DNA from: Cyanobium sp. T1B-Tous
Lineage (GTDB): Bacteria; Cyanobacteriota; Cyanobacteriia; PCC-6307; Cyanobiaceae
NCBI RefSeq assembly: GCF_024345475.1
Contig: NZ_JAGQBE010000012.1
Coordinates: 1-57,643, forward strand
Reading direction: 5' to 3'
Length of the DNA: 57,643 nt
Shown piece after piece: positions 9,025 to 17,772 of this stretch. Below the pieces are notes generated by a model. The model saw only the letters and a program-made list of their open reading frames with translations, did no database searches and had not been told where the DNA came from. The position numbers were made by a program, and so were the translations under genes. The first letter of the stretch is position 1. Each line of letters starts with the position of its first letter.

Positions 9025-9498
9025 ATGGCAGCACTGCAGCTCCTGATCCACGCCCCGGGCGCCCCAGGCCTGCGCTGGTTCGGCCTCGGCCCGGGGCTAC
9101 GGCCTAGCCGGGGCCTGTGGAAACTGCAGCGCCTGTTCAACAAGCACGCCTTCTGGGCCCAGGGGCGCAGCGTTGCGGATCTGCGTCGCCTGCTGGCAGG
9201 CAGCCGCGTGGTGGTGAGCCTCTGGCAGGGCAAACGCCTGGTGGGCTTCGGACGGGCCAGCAGCGACGGCATCTGCCGCGCCGTGCTCTGGGACGTGGTG
9301 GTGGCGGGAGATCTGCACGGCCAGGGCCTGGGCCGCCGGGTAGTGGAGGCCCTGCTCGCGGCCCCAGACCTGCGCGGCGTCGAGCGCGTTTATCTGATGA
9401 CCACCAACAGCGCCGGCTTCTATGAGCAGCTGGGCTTCCGCAACGCTGCCCCCCAGGCCCTGCTGGTGAAGCGAGGGGCCGGTGAGGCTCCTGACTGA
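9025..9498 (+). CDS. GNAT-family N-acetyltransferase
   Basis: The 157-residue protein has a GNAT acetyl-CoA-binding core in its second half: '[25 protein letters not shown]' contains the Q/RxxGxG/A pyrophosphate loop, followed by '[19 protein letters not shown]', the classic motif B end. The first 45 residues are Gly/Leu-rich and not recognised. Start ATG 9025 is preceded by GGGAAG at 9011-9016, a fair ribosome binding site. It is divergent from rfbA. The substrate (amine, antibiotic or protein N terminus) cannot be told. Confidence 0.85.
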   Translation: MAALQLLIHAPGAPGLRWFGLGPGLRPSRGLWKLQRLFNKHAFWAQGRSVADLRRLLAGSRVVVSLWQGKRLVGFGRASSDGICRAVLWDVVVAGDLHGQGLGRRVVEALLAAPDLRGVERVYLMTTNSAGFYEQLGFRNAAPQALLVKRGAGEAPD

Positions 9499-9516
9499 CA
9501 GAAGCCTGCCTGTCAT

Positions 9517-9543
9517 GAATTCTGTACAGGCTGTACAGAATTC
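9517..9543. repeat. 27-bp perfect palindrome with two TGTACA motifs, site 2
   Basis: The arms gaattctgtacag and ctgtacagaattc surround a single central G. TGTACA occurs at 9523 and 9532, 9 bases apart. Twenty bases (aattctgtacaggctgtaca) are identical to the array before the antitoxin-toxin gene at 14 kb. It lies between the convergent ends of the acetyltransferase and ribH. It has no T-run, so it is not a classical terminator; an operator or relic of one is more likely. Confidence 0.7.
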
Positions 9544-9612
9544 CGGAGAGCACACGAAACCACCCCCCAGGATCCCGGCGGCCCCTGCAGTGCGGCCTTC
9601 AGCCTGGCGCGT

Positions 9613-10092
9613 TCACCCGGGCAACTCGGCCATCAAGCTGCCCATCTCCAGCGCCTGCAGGCCGTAGTTCCAGCCCAGGTTGCTCTTGATGCCGGCCCGC
9701 TCCAGAGCTTGCTGCAGTGTGTCGGTGGTGAGCACGCCGAAGATCACGGGCACGCCGGTGGAGCGGCTCACGGCGGCCACACCCTTGCTCACCTCAGCCA
9801 CCACCACATCGAAGTGTGGGGTGTCGCCGCGGATCACGGCCCCCAAGGTGATCACCACCTGGTAGCGACCACTGGCCGCCAGGCGCTGGGCCACCAGGGG
9901 AATCTCGAAGCTGCCGGGCACCCAGGCGATGTCGAGCTGGGCGCTGGTAGCCGCGGTATCAATCCCGTGCCGGCTCAGACAATCCAGACAACCGCTCAAC
10001 AGCTTGCCGGTCACCAGATCGTTGAACCGGGCCACCACGATGGCGATGCGCAGACCACTGGCGCCGGTGAAGGTGCCCTCGAAGCTGGCCAC
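9613..10092 (-). CDS. ribH: 6,7-dimethyl-8-ribityllumazine synthase
   Basis: The enzyme condenses the ribityl-aminouracil intermediate with 3,4-dihydroxybutanone phosphate in riboflavin synthesis, as a hollow oligomer in the cytosol. The 159-residue protein has '[20 protein letters not shown]', '[18 protein letters not shown]', '[19 protein letters not shown]' (the catalytic His is in the PHFD motif), and '[20 protein letters not shown]'. Length and motifs are normal. It lies downstream of psbZ on the same strand, 40 bases away. Confidence 0.96.
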   Translation of the reverse strand: MASFEGTFTGASGLRIAIVVARFNDLVTGKLLSGCLDCLSRHGIDTAATSAQLDIAWVPGSFEIPLVAQRLAASGRYQVVITLGAVIRGDTPHFDVVVAEVSKGVAAVSRSTGVPVIFGVLTTDTLQQALERAGIKSNLGWNYGLQALEMGSLMAELPG

Positions 10093-10132
10093 TGGGTTGG
10101 GATGCGAATGCCTTCAGGCTACGCAGCAGCCC

Positions 10133-10321
10133 TTAGACCACAAAGAAGCTCACGCCCCAATTGAGCAGCACCAAGGCCACCCAGGCGATCCCGCCCAGCA
10201 GGATCAGGCGGTTGGAGCGGCCCGAATCCTCACTGCTGGCGTAAAGCACCGGCACCGCCACAATCAGGGCGAACGACAGCACCACCAGGGCCAGAACGGT
10301 GAGGGTGTTGAGGATCTGCAT
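10133..10321 (-). CDS. psbZ: Photosystem II protein PsbZ (Ycf9)
   Basis: The protein is 62 residues with two membrane helices: '[19 protein letters not shown]' and '[20 protein letters not shown]', separated by a polar '[12 protein letters not shown]' loop. This length, topology and loop are characteristic of PsbZ, a peripheral subunit at the edge of the PSII core that stabilises antenna contacts. It starts with ATG 10321 and is divergent from mutS. Its presence shows that the organism is an oxygenic phototroph. Confidence 0.93.
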   Translation of the reverse strand: MQILNTLTVLALVVLSFALIVAVPVLYASSEDSGRSNRLILLGGIAWVALVLLNWGVSFFVV

Positions 10322-10485
10322 GGCGGATGCGGCGAATGGCGCGGAGCCAGATCAGAGCGGGGCCTGATCAAGTCAGTGGGCGGATTCTCACACGACGGCC
10401 CGGCCACCCGCCGAGGGCCCCCGGCGATCCTTCACAAGTTGTGGGGTGCGCCTACCATCAGGCCCCTCCGAGCAACCCCGTCGCC

Positions 10486-13263
10486 GTGGCCGCGGAAGCC
10501 GACCAGCAGCTTTCGCTCGCAGCCGCCCTGGGCCTGCCCGAAGAAACTCCAGCCGCCACCGAGCCCGCCCCTGAGCCCGAAGCGCTCGGCCCCGGGCGGC
10601 CCCGCACCCGCCAGCGCAAGCCCACGCCGGAAGCCGCACCGGCCACCAGCCCCGACTCCCCCACCGAGTCCGATTCCGCAGAGCCCGACTCCGACCTGCC
10701 CGCCTGGCATCACCACGGCCTGGTGGATCCCGAGCAGCTCACGCCCATGCTGCGCCACTACGTGGAGCTCAAGGCGGCCCATCCCGATCGGGTGCTGCTC
10801 TACCGCCTGGGCGACTTCTTCGAGTGCTTCTTCGAAGACGCCATCACCCTCTCGCGCCTGCTGGAGCTCACCCTCACGGGCAAGGAGGGCGGCAAAAGCG
10901 TTGGCCGGGTGCCGATGGCGGGCATCCCCCACCACGCCGCCGAGCGCTACTGCGGTGAACTGGTGCGCCGCGGCCTCAGCGTCGCCCTCTGCGACCAACT
11001 CGAAACCACCCCCGCCAAGGGCGAACTGCTCAAGCGCGGCATCACCCGGGTACTCACCCCCGGCACGGTGCTCGAGGAGGGCCTGCTGGCGGCCCGCCGC
11101 AACAACTGGCTCTGCGCCGTGGTGCTGGAGGGCGCCGGCACCTCAGCCGCCCGCTGGGGCCTGGCGGTGGCCGATGTGAGCACCGGTGAATTCAGGGTCA
11201 CCGAGCGCGCCGGTAGCGACGCCCTGCACCAGGAGCTGCTGCAGGTGGAGGCCGCCGAGGTGCTCTGGCCCGCCACCAGCACGAGCGCCGAGAGCAACAG
11301 CCCCGCCTGGTGCCCTGAGGCCCTACGGCTAACGCCCCTGCCCCGCACCCCCTTTGAGGCGCCGGAAGCCTCCGCCACCCTGAAGCAGCGCTTCGGCCTG
11401 GCCAGCCTCGATGGCCTGGGGCTGGGCGAGCTGCCCCTGGCCCTACGAGCGGCCGGGGGCCTGGTGGCCTACCTCGACAGCACCCTCCAAGAAGCCCTCG
11501 TCCCCCTCGATCCCCCCACCACCTGGCACGCCGGCGACCAGCTGGTGCTCGATGCGGCCACCCGCCGCAACCTGGAGCTCACCAAAACCCAGCTGGGCGG
11601 CAGCGTGCACGGCTCCCTGCTCTGGGCCCTCGATCGCACCCACACCGCCATGGGCGGCCGCTGCCTGCGCCGCTGGCTGCAGGCGCCACTGGTGGAACGC
11701 GCGGCGATCCTGGAGCGCCAGGGTGGGGTGAGTGAGCTGGTGGCGGGCCGCGGCCTGCGGCTGACCCTGCGCCGGCTGCTGCGCCCGATGGGCGACCTGG
11801 AGCGCCTGGCCGGCCGGGCCGGTGCCGGCAGCGCCTCGGCCCGGGATCTGGTGGCCCTGGCCGATGGTCTGGAGCGCCTGCCCCAGTTGGCCGCCCAGCT
11901 CACCCAAGCGAGCAGCGCCCCGCTGCAGGCCCTGGCCCGCCCCTGGCCCGAGCTCGACACCCTCGCCGCCGACCTGCGCCACACCCTGCTCGACACCCCG
12001 CCCCTCTCCCTCACCGAGGGCGGCCTGATCCACGACGGCGTCGATCCGGCCCTCGATGCGCTGCGCAACCAGCTCGATGACCAGGACGCCTGGCTGGCCC
12101 AGCAGGAGGCAGAGGAACGCCGGCTCAGCGGCATCGCCACCCTCAAGCTCCAATACCACCGCACCTTCGGCTACTTCCTGGCGGTGTCCAAAGCGCGGGC
12201 GGCGGCGGTGCCGGAGCACTGGATCCGCCGCCAGACTCTGGCCAACGAGGAGCGCTTCGTCACCCCGGCCCTGCGCAACCGCGAGGGCGCCATCCAGCAG
12301 CTCAAGGCCCGGGCCGCCCAACGCGAATACGACCTGTTCTGCGCCCTGCGCGCCCGCGTCGGCGAACACGCCGCCGCCATCCGCACCGCCACCCGCCTGG
12401 TGGCCGAGCTCGATGGCATCGCCGCGCTGGCGGAGGTGGCCGCCACCTCCGGCTACTGCTGCCCCGACATCACCGACCCCGCCGGCCCCGAGGCCCGCCT
12501 GCTCCAGATCGAAGCCGGCCGCCACCCGGTGGTGGAGCAGCTGCTGGTGGAGGAACCCTTCACCGCCAACAGCATCCGCCTAGGGGCCGCCCCTGACCTG
12601 CTGATCCTCACGGGCCCCAACGCCAGCGGCAAGAGCTGCTACTTGCGCCAGACGGGCCTCTTGCAGCTGATGGCCCAGATGGGCAGCTGGATCCCGGCCA
12701 CCTCCGCGCGGCTGGGGATCGCCGACCGGATCTTTACCCGCGTCGGCGCCGGCGACGACCTGGCGGCCGGCCAGTCCACCTTCATGGTGGAAATGGCCGA
12801 GACGGCGAACATCCTTCACCACGCCACGCCGCGCTCGTTGGTGCTGCTCGACGAGATCGGCCGCGGCACCGCCACCTTCGACGGCCTCTCGATCGCCTGG
12901 GCCGTGGCCGAGCACCTGGCTACCCCGGCCGAGGGCGGCGGCATCGGCGCCCGCTCGATCTTCGCCACCCACTACCACGAGCTCAACGCCCTGGCCGAGC
13001 AGCTGGCCAACGTGGCCAACGCCCAGGTGCTGGTGGAGGAAACCGGCGACGCCCTGGTGTTCCTGCACCGGGTAGCTCCGGGGGGCGCCAGCCGCAGCTA
13101 CGGCATCGAGGCCGCCCGCCTGGCCGGCGTACCCGCCGCGGTGGTGCTGCGCGCCCGCCAGGTACTGGGCCGCATCGAGGCCAACAGCGTCGTGCGGGTG
13201 GATCAGGAGGGCGATCAGGAAAGCGGCGAAGAAGACGGGCCAGACGGCGCGCTCGCCGCCTGA
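10486..13263 (+). CDS. mutS: DNA mismatch repair protein MutS
   Basis: MutS recognises base mismatches and small loops and starts repair. The protein keeps the mismatch-reading F-x-E in '[14 protein letters not shown]', a connector and lever region, and the ATPase with Walker A '[13 protein letters not shown]', '[18 protein letters not shown]', '[21 protein letters not shown]' (Walker B) and 'FATHYHEL'. I prefer the GTG at 10486 (925 residues); the frame is open further up to near psbZ, with another GTG at 10441, so the start is uncertain. About 60-70 residues rich in Glu, Pro and Ala precede the conserved mismatch domain. The 3' end overlaps the convergent cobH gene by 49 bases. Confidence 0.95.
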   Translation: MAAEADQQLSLAAALGLPEETPAATEPAPEPEALGPGRPRTRQRKPTPEAAPATSPDSPTESDSAEPDSDLPAWHHHGLVDPEQLTPMLRHYVELKAAHPDRVLLYRLGDFFECFFEDAITLSRLLELTLTGKEGGKSVGRVPMAGIPHHAAERYCGELVRRGLSVALCDQLETTPAKGELLKRGITRVLTPGTVLEEGLLAARRNNWLCAVVLEGAGTSAARWGLAVADVSTGEFRVTERAGSDALHQELLQVEAAEVLWPATSTSAESNSPAWCPEALRLTPLPRTPFEAPEASATLKQRFGLASLDGLGLGELPLALRAAGGLVAYLDSTLQEALVPLDPPTTWHAGDQLVLDAATRRNLELTKTQLGGSVHGSLLWALDRTHTAMGGRCLRRWLQAPLVERAAILERQGGVSELVAGRGLRLTLRRLLRPMGDLERLAGRAGAGSASARDLVALADGLERLPQLAAQLTQASSAPLQALARPWPELDTLAADLRHTLLDTPPLSLTEGGLIHDGVDPALDALRNQLDDQDAWLAQQEAEERRLSGIATLKLQYHRTFGYFLAVSKARAAAVPEHWIRRQTLANEERFVTPALRNREGAIQQLKARAAQREYDLFCALRARVGEHAAAIRTATRLVAELDGIAALAEVAATSGYCCPDITDPAGPEARLLQIEAGRHPVVEQLLVEEPFTANSIRLGAAPDLLILTGPNASGKSCYLRQTGLLQLMAQMGSWIPATSARLGIADRIFTRVGAGDDLAAGQSTFMVEMAETANILHHATPRSLVLLDEIGRGTATFDGLSIAWAVAEHLATPAEGGGIGARSIFATHYHELNALAEQLANVANAQVLVEETGDALVFLHRVAPGGASRSYGIEAARLAGVPAAVVLRARQVLGRIEANSVVRVDQEGDQESGEEDGPDGALAA

Positions 13264-13919
13264 CACCAGCCCGCCCGCAGCAAGGCGTTGCAGGCCGCGG
13301 CCACCAGTCCGGCTCCGCCCTTGGAGCCCTCGAGCTGGATGTGGGCCAGGCCACTGTCAGCCAGGTGACGCTTGCTCTCCGCCACCCCCACAAACCCCAC
13401 CGGCATGCCGATCACCAGGGCGGGGGCCGCCGCGGTGCCAGCTGCCACCTGCTCCAACAGCACCTCGAGGGCCGTGGGGGCGCTGCCAATCAGCACCACA
13501 GCCGGGCTTAAGACCTCCAGAGCCACTGCCATCCCGGCAGCCGTGCGCGTGGACCCCTCTGGGGCCCGCTCAGGGGCCCAATCGAGCACGCTGCGCACCG
13601 CATTGCCAAAGGTGCGCCGCGCCATCGGCGCCACCGCCGCCGCCGCCATGGCCGTGTCCGTGAGGATCGGCGCCCTGGCGGCCAGGGCCGCCAAGCCAGC
13701 CTCGCAGGCCCCCGCCGCAAACCGCACCGCACCCGCCAGCTCCGGATCGCCGCTGCTGTGGATCAGGCGCAACACCACGTCCTGCTGCAGGGGGGTAAGC
13801 GGCGCCAGAGCCGCCGCCGTGCCCGGCAGCGCCCGGATCAGCCGCAGGCTCTCGCGAAAGATCGGGTGATCGAACCCGACCCCCAAATCAGCCTCGAAGT
13901 CAGCGCCGGCGGCGGGCAT
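13215..13919 (-). CDS. cobH: Precorrin-8X methylmutase (CobH/CbiC)
   Basis: The enzyme moves the C11 methyl group to C12 in corrin ring synthesis, giving hydrogenobyrinate or cobyrinate in vitamin B12 (pseudocobalamin) formation. The 234-residue protein shows '[16 protein letters not shown]', '[20 protein letters not shown]' (the catalytic His lies in IHSSGD), '[16 protein letters not shown]', '[19 protein letters not shown]' and '[18 protein letters not shown]'. The C terminus is a Ser/Pro-rich tail that runs 49 bases into the end of mutS on the other strand. A second corrin gene, cbiD, lies at 47883. Confidence 0.92.
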   Translation of the reverse strand: MPAAGADFEADLGVGFDHPIFRESLRLIRALPGTAAALAPLTPLQQDVVLRLIHSSGDPELAGAVRFAAGACEAGLAALAARAPILTDTAMAAAAVAPMARRTFGNAVRSVLDWAPERAPEGSTRTAAGMAVALEVLSPAVVLIGSAPTALEVLLEQVAAGTAAAPALVIGMPVGFVGVAESKRHLADSGLAHIQLEGSKGGAGLVAAACNALLRAGWCQAASAPSGPSSSPLS

Positions 13920-14033
13920 GGAACGTCTTCAGTCGCCGTCCCACCCTGCCGCAACCCGGCCTGCCGCAGCCCCTGACACCTCAACCCAACTCAGCACGAC
14001 ACGACTCCATCCATCCCAAAACAACACTGTCCT

Positions 14034-14077
14034 CAATTCTGTACAGGCTGTACAACTTGTACAGGTTGTACAGAATC
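14034..14077. promoter_or_regulatory. Four-copy TGTACA array, 9-bp period, candidate operator (site 3)
   Basis: TGTACA occurs at 14040, 14049, 14058 and 14067, exactly 9 bases apart, with spacers ggc, act and ggt, inside an overall near-palindrome (aattc... to ...gaatc). It ends 15 bases before the ATG of the fused antitoxin-toxin gene. Phd/YefM-type antitoxins commonly bind palindromic repeats over their own promoter, so an autoregulatory operator is the natural reading. The spacing just under one helical turn would place dimers almost on one face. Confidence 0.65.
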
Positions 14078-14087
14078 TGGAAGGCAC

Positions 14088-14879
14088 ATGCGCTCGCCCC
14101 AGCCCGACTCCGCCACCACCCCGGAGGCCTCCTTTGGCGTGGAGGCGGCGCGGCGGCGGCTGCCAGAGCTGCTGGAGCGGGCTGCGGCCGGCGAGCGCAT
14201 CGTGATCCGGCGGCACCGCACCCCCATGGCCGCCCTGGTGCCCCTGGCCGGGCAGGCGCCCACCGATCCGAGCCTGCGGCAGCGGCAGGTACAGAGCCTG
14301 ATGGGTCTGCAGGGCAGCGGCCGTGGCTGCTGGGACCCCAACCAACGGCATCCGGCCCGCCCAGCCCCGGCAGCCCCCGCCTTTGTGCAGCCCGTTCAGC
14401 ACCTGGGGCCCCCAGGTGAGGCACAGCGCCAACGCGCCTTCAATCCCCGCCTCCTAGCCCACGGCTCCCGGATCGCCCTCGACAGCACGGCACTGGTGGC
14501 CTTTCTGGCCGACGCCAAGGGCGCCGGCAAGCACCTCGAACCCCTCCTGCAGGGCATTGCGGCGGGGTATTGGATCGGGGTCGTGAGCAGCGTGAGCCTG
14601 ATCCGGGTGCTCGAGGGACCCCTGGCCTGCGGCGATGAGGCCCTGGCCCAGCGCTACACCAAGGCCTTCGAGAACCCGGTCCACTGGCAGTTAGTGCCCG
14701 CCGATGCCGCCATCGCGGCAGCGGCCGTGCGCCTGCGCCGCCAGGAGCCCCAGCTCGACGACAGCGCCGCCATCGAACTGGCCACCGCGATCCAGGCCGG
14801 TGCTGCAGTGCTAGTCACCGACCATCCCGCCCTGGCCCAAACTGGACAGCACCCCGTGCTCAGTGCCCTGCGGGTCTGA
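14088..14879 (+). CDS. Single-chain Phd-type antitoxin fused to PIN-domain (VapC-like) protein
   Basis: Residues 15-55 resemble a Phd/YefM antitoxin DNA-binding domain ('FGVEAARRRLPELLERAAAG', 'RIVIRRHRTPMAALVPL'). Residues 56-125 are a Pro/Gln/Arg-rich linker. Residues 127-250 resemble a PIN ribonuclease fold: 'RIALDSTALVAFLAD' (Asp132), 'SSVSLIRVLEGPL', 'LDDSAAIELATA' (Asp224/225) and 'VLVTDHPAL' (Asp245). In many PIN proteins the second acidic residue would fall near 173, which is Arg here, so catalysis may be lost or use Glu176. The start ATG follows GGAAGG at 14079-14084. It lies 10 bases before holA and may be co-transcribed with it. The fusion could be self-neutralised or a degenerate toxin kept as a regulator. 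Confidence 0.72.
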   Translation: MRSPQPDSATTPEASFGVEAARRRLPELLERAAAGERIVIRRHRTPMAALVPLAGQAPTDPSLRQRQVQSLMGLQGSGRGCWDPNQRHPARPAPAAPAFVQPVQHLGPPGEAQRQRAFNPRLLAHGSRIALDSTALVAFLADAKGAGKHLEPLLQGIAAGYWIGVVSSVSLIRVLEGPLACGDEALAQRYTKAFENPVHWQLVPADAAIAAAAVRLRRQEPQLDDSAAIELATAIQAGAAVLVTDHPALAQTGQHPVLSALRV

Positions 14880-14889
14880 GTCCCTCCCC

Positions 14890-15870
14890 ATGCCCATCCA
14901 CCTGTTCTGGGGCGACGACGAGGCGGCCCGCAACCGCGCCGTGGAGGCGCTGGTGCAGGAGCAGCTGGATCCCGGCTGGGCCAGCCTCAACCTCAGCCGC
15001 CTCGATGGCAGCGACGCCGGCCAGGCCGCCCAGGCCCTGGAGGAAGCCCGCACCCCCCCCTTCGGTGCCGGCAACCGGGTGGTGCTGCTGCAGCGCAGCC
15101 CCTTCTGCAGCCAGTGCCCGGCCGAGCTGGCCGAGGGCTTTGAGGCCGCCCTCGGCCAGGTGGCGGATGGCTGCCACCTGCTGTTGGTGAGCGCCGGCAA
15201 ACCCGACGCCCGGCTGCGCACCACCAAGGCCCTCCAGAAGCTGGTGAAGGCGGGCCAGGCCAGCGAGCAGAGCTTTGCCCTGCCGGCCATCTGGGACGGC
15301 GCCGGCCAGGTGGAGCTGGTGAGCCGCACCGCGCGGGAACTCGGGCTGAAGCTAGAGCCGGCCGCCGCCGAAGCCCTGGCCGACGCGATCGGCAGCGACA
15401 GCGCCCGCCTGGCCAGCGAACTGGAAAAACTCAGCCTCTACGCCGCCCCGGGCGCGCCGATCAGCCGGGCCGCCGTGCAGGCCCTGGTGGGCGGCCAGAG
15501 CACCAGCGCCCTGGCGGTGGGTGACGCCCTGCTGGCGGGCCAACCGGCCGAGGCCATCGCCTGCCTCGACGCCCTGCTGGAGGCCAACGAACCGGCCCTG
15601 CGCATCGTGGCCGCCCTCACCAGCCAGATCCGTGGCTGGCTGTGGGTGACCCTGCTGGAGCGGGCCGGCGAACAGGACGTGGCCGTGATCGCCAAGGCCG
15701 CCGGCATCGGCAACCCCAAGCGCATCTACGTGATGCGCAAGCAGATCCGCGGCCGCCAGCCCGCCGTTTTCCTGCGCCTGCTCAGCCAGCTGCTCGATGT
15801 GGAAGCCGCCCTCAAACGGGGCACCGACGCCGGCGACGCCTTCCGCGACGGCTTCCTGCTCTGCGCCTGA
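14890..15870 (+). CDS. holA: DNA polymerase III subunit delta
   Basis: This is the clamp-loader delta subunit, which opens the beta sliding clamp as part of the DnaX complex (dnaX is at 32886 in this window). The 326-residue protein begins 'MPIHLFWGDDEAARNRAVEA' and has 'NRVVLLQRSPFCSQCPAELA', 'LLLVSAGKPDARLRTTKALQ' and a C-terminal helical collar 'LRIVAALTSQIRGWLWVTLL', typical of HolA. I chose ATG 14890, just downstream of the antitoxin-toxin gene; the frame is open slightly further up. lysC follows after 72 bases. Confidence 0.88.
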   Translation: MPIHLFWGDDEAARNRAVEALVQEQLDPGWASLNLSRLDGSDAGQAAQALEEARTPPFGAGNRVVLLQRSPFCSQCPAELAEGFEAALGQVADGCHLLLVSAGKPDARLRTTKALQKLVKAGQASEQSFALPAIWDGAGQVELVSRTARELGLKLEPAAAEALADAIGSDSARLASELEKLSLYAAPGAPISRAAVQALVGGQSTSALAVGDALLAGQPAEAIACLDALLEANEPALRIVAALTSQIRGWLWVTLLERAGEQDVAVIAKAAGIGNPKRIYVMRKQIRGRQPAVFLRLLSQLLDVEAALKRGTDAGDAFRDGFLLCA

Positions 15871-15942
15871 GCCCAAACCAAGCCTTGGACCAAGACGGAT
15901 AATCAAGCGTTCTTTCCCCAACGCCCGCCGCCGCGCCCCGCC

Positions 15943-17772
15943 ATGGCCCTGCTGGTTCAGAAGTTCGGTGGCACCTCGGTGGCCGATGTGGAGCGCATCC
16001 AGGCGGTGGCCCGCCGCGTCGCCCGCTGCCGCGAGGAGGGCCATGAGCTGGTGATCGTGGTGTCGGCGATGGGCCACACCACCGACCAACTCACCAGCCT
16101 GGCCGGGGCGATCAGCACCAATCCGCCCCAGCGGGAGATGGACATGCTGCTGGCCACCGGCGAACAGGTGTCGATTGCCCTGCTGTCGATGGCCCTCCAT
16201 GCCGAGGGCGTTCCGGCGGTTTCAATGACCGGCACCCAGGCGGGGATCGTCACCGAATCGGCCCACGGCCGCGCCCGCATTCTGGAGATCCGCACCGAAC
16301 GGCTGCAGCGCCTGCTGGCCGAGGGCCAGGTGGTGGTGGTGGCCGGCTTCCAGGGCACCAGCAGCGGCGCCGGCGGTACCCCGGAGATCACCACCTTGGG
16401 CCGCGGTGGCTCCGACACCTCGGCCGTGGCCCTGGCCGCTGCACTCGGCGCCGATGCCTGCGAGATCTACACCGACGTGCCCGGCGTGCTCACCACCGAC
16501 CCCCGCAAGGTGGCCGACGCCCAGCTGATGGACACCGTCACCTGCGACGAGATGCTGGAGTTGGCCAGCCTCGGTGCCGCCGTGCTGCACCCGCGCGCGG
16601 TGGAGATCGCCCGCAACTACGGCGTGCCCCTGGTGGTGCGCTCCAGCTGGAGCGAGTCCCCCGGCACCCGCCTCACCAGTGGCACGCCGCGGCCGATCGG
16701 CCATGAGGGGCTGGAGCTGGGCAAACCGGTGGATGGCGCCGAGCTCGACACCGATCAGGCCGTGCTGGCCCTGTCCCACGTGCCCGACCGGCCCGGGGTG
16801 GCGGCCCAACTGTTTGAGGCCCTGGGCCAGGCTGGGCTCAACGTGGATCTGATCGTGCAGGCCACCCACGAGGGGGCCTCCAACGACATCGCCTTCACCC
16901 TGGCGGCCGCCGAAAGCGACCGGGCCCAACTGGTGTGCCGGGAAGTGCTGGCAGGCCTGGGGGCGGCGCTGGGAGATGGCGGCGCCCAGCTCAGCGCCGA
17001 GGCGGGGCTGGCCAAGCTGAGCATTTCCGGCGCCGGCATCATGGGCCGGCCTGGGGTGGCCGCGAAGCTGTTCGACACCCTGGCCCGCGCTGGCATCAAC
17101 CTGCGCCTGATTGCCACCAGCGAAGTGAAAGTGAGCTGTCTGGTGGCCGGGCACCAGGCCGCCAAAGCCCTGCGGGCCGCGGCCGAGGCCTTTGAGCTGC
17201 CCGAGCAGCACCTGCGCCGCAATCCCGAGCCCTGCTCCCTCGGCAACCCGGCCGTGCGCGGTGTGGCCCTCGACCGCGACCAGGCCCAGGTGGCCGTGCA
17301 ACGCCTGCCGGATCGCCCCGGCACCGCCGCGGCCGTCTGCCGCACCCTGGCCGATGCGGGCATCAGCCTCGATGCCATCGTGCAGTCCGAGCGCACCCAC
17401 GGTGAGGGCGATGCCCGCAGCCGCGACATGAGCTTCGTGCTCAAGCGCGACGACCTGGCCCGGGCCGACCAGGCCCTGGCGCCCCTGCTGCGCCAATGGC
17501 CCGGCGCCCGCTTCGAGGAAGGGCCTGCCATCGCCCGCATCAGCGCCGTCGGCGCCGGCATGCCCTGCACCCCCGGCACCGCCGCCCGCATGTTCCGCTG
17601 CCTGGCCGACGCGGGCATCAACATCGAGCTGATCGCCACCAGTGAGATCCGCACCAGTTGCGTGGTGGCCGAAGCCGACGGCCTTGGGGCCCTGCAGGCG
17701 GTGCATGCCGCCTTTGGGCTGGGCGGGGCCATCAACCACCGCGCCGAAGGCACCGAAGCACCCGTGCCATGA
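15943..17772 (+). CDS. lysC: Aspartate kinase with two ACT pairs
   Basis: The enzyme phosphorylates aspartate, the first step towards lysine, methionine, threonine and diaminopimelate. The N-terminal kinase domain (1-245) has '[20 protein letters not shown]', '[20 protein letters not shown]', '[20 protein letters not shown]' and '[14 protein letters not shown]'. The rest carries four ACT units, near 275, 355, 440 and 520, recognised by repeats of '[20 protein letters not shown]' type and '...[17 protein letters not shown]' / '[17 protein letters not shown]'. The duplicated ACT pairs (609 residues instead of about 400-450) are usual in cyanobacteria and give feedback control by lysine and threonine. 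Its stop overlaps the start of the next gene (ATGA). Confidence 0.95.
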   Translation: MALLVQKFGGTSVADVERIQAVARRVARCREEGHELVIVVSAMGHTTDQLTSLAGAISTNPPQREMDMLLATGEQVSIALLSMALHAEGVPAVSMTGTQAGIVTESAHGRARILEIRTERLQRLLAEGQVVVVAGFQGTSSGAGGTPEITTLGRGGSDTSAVALAAALGADACEIYTDVPGVLTTDPRKVADAQLMDTVTCDEMLELASLGAAVLHPRAVEIARNYGVPLVVRSSWSESPGTRLTSGTPRPIGHEGLELGKPVDGAELDTDQAVLALSHVPDRPGVAAQLFEALGQAGLNVDLIVQATHEGASNDIAFTLAAAESDRAQLVCREVLAGLGAALGDGGAQLSAEAGLAKLSISGAGIMGRPGVAAKLFDTLARAGINLRLIATSEVKVSCLVAGHQAAKALRAAAEAFELPEQHLRRNPEPCSLGNPAVRGVALDRDQAQVAVQRLPDRPGTAAAVCRTLADAGISLDAIVQSERTHGEGDARSRDMSFVLKRDDLARADQALAPLLRQWPGARFEEGPAIARISAVGAGMPCTPGTAARMFRCLADAGINIELIATSEIRTSCVVAEADGLGALQAVHAAFGLGGAINHRAEGTEAPVP

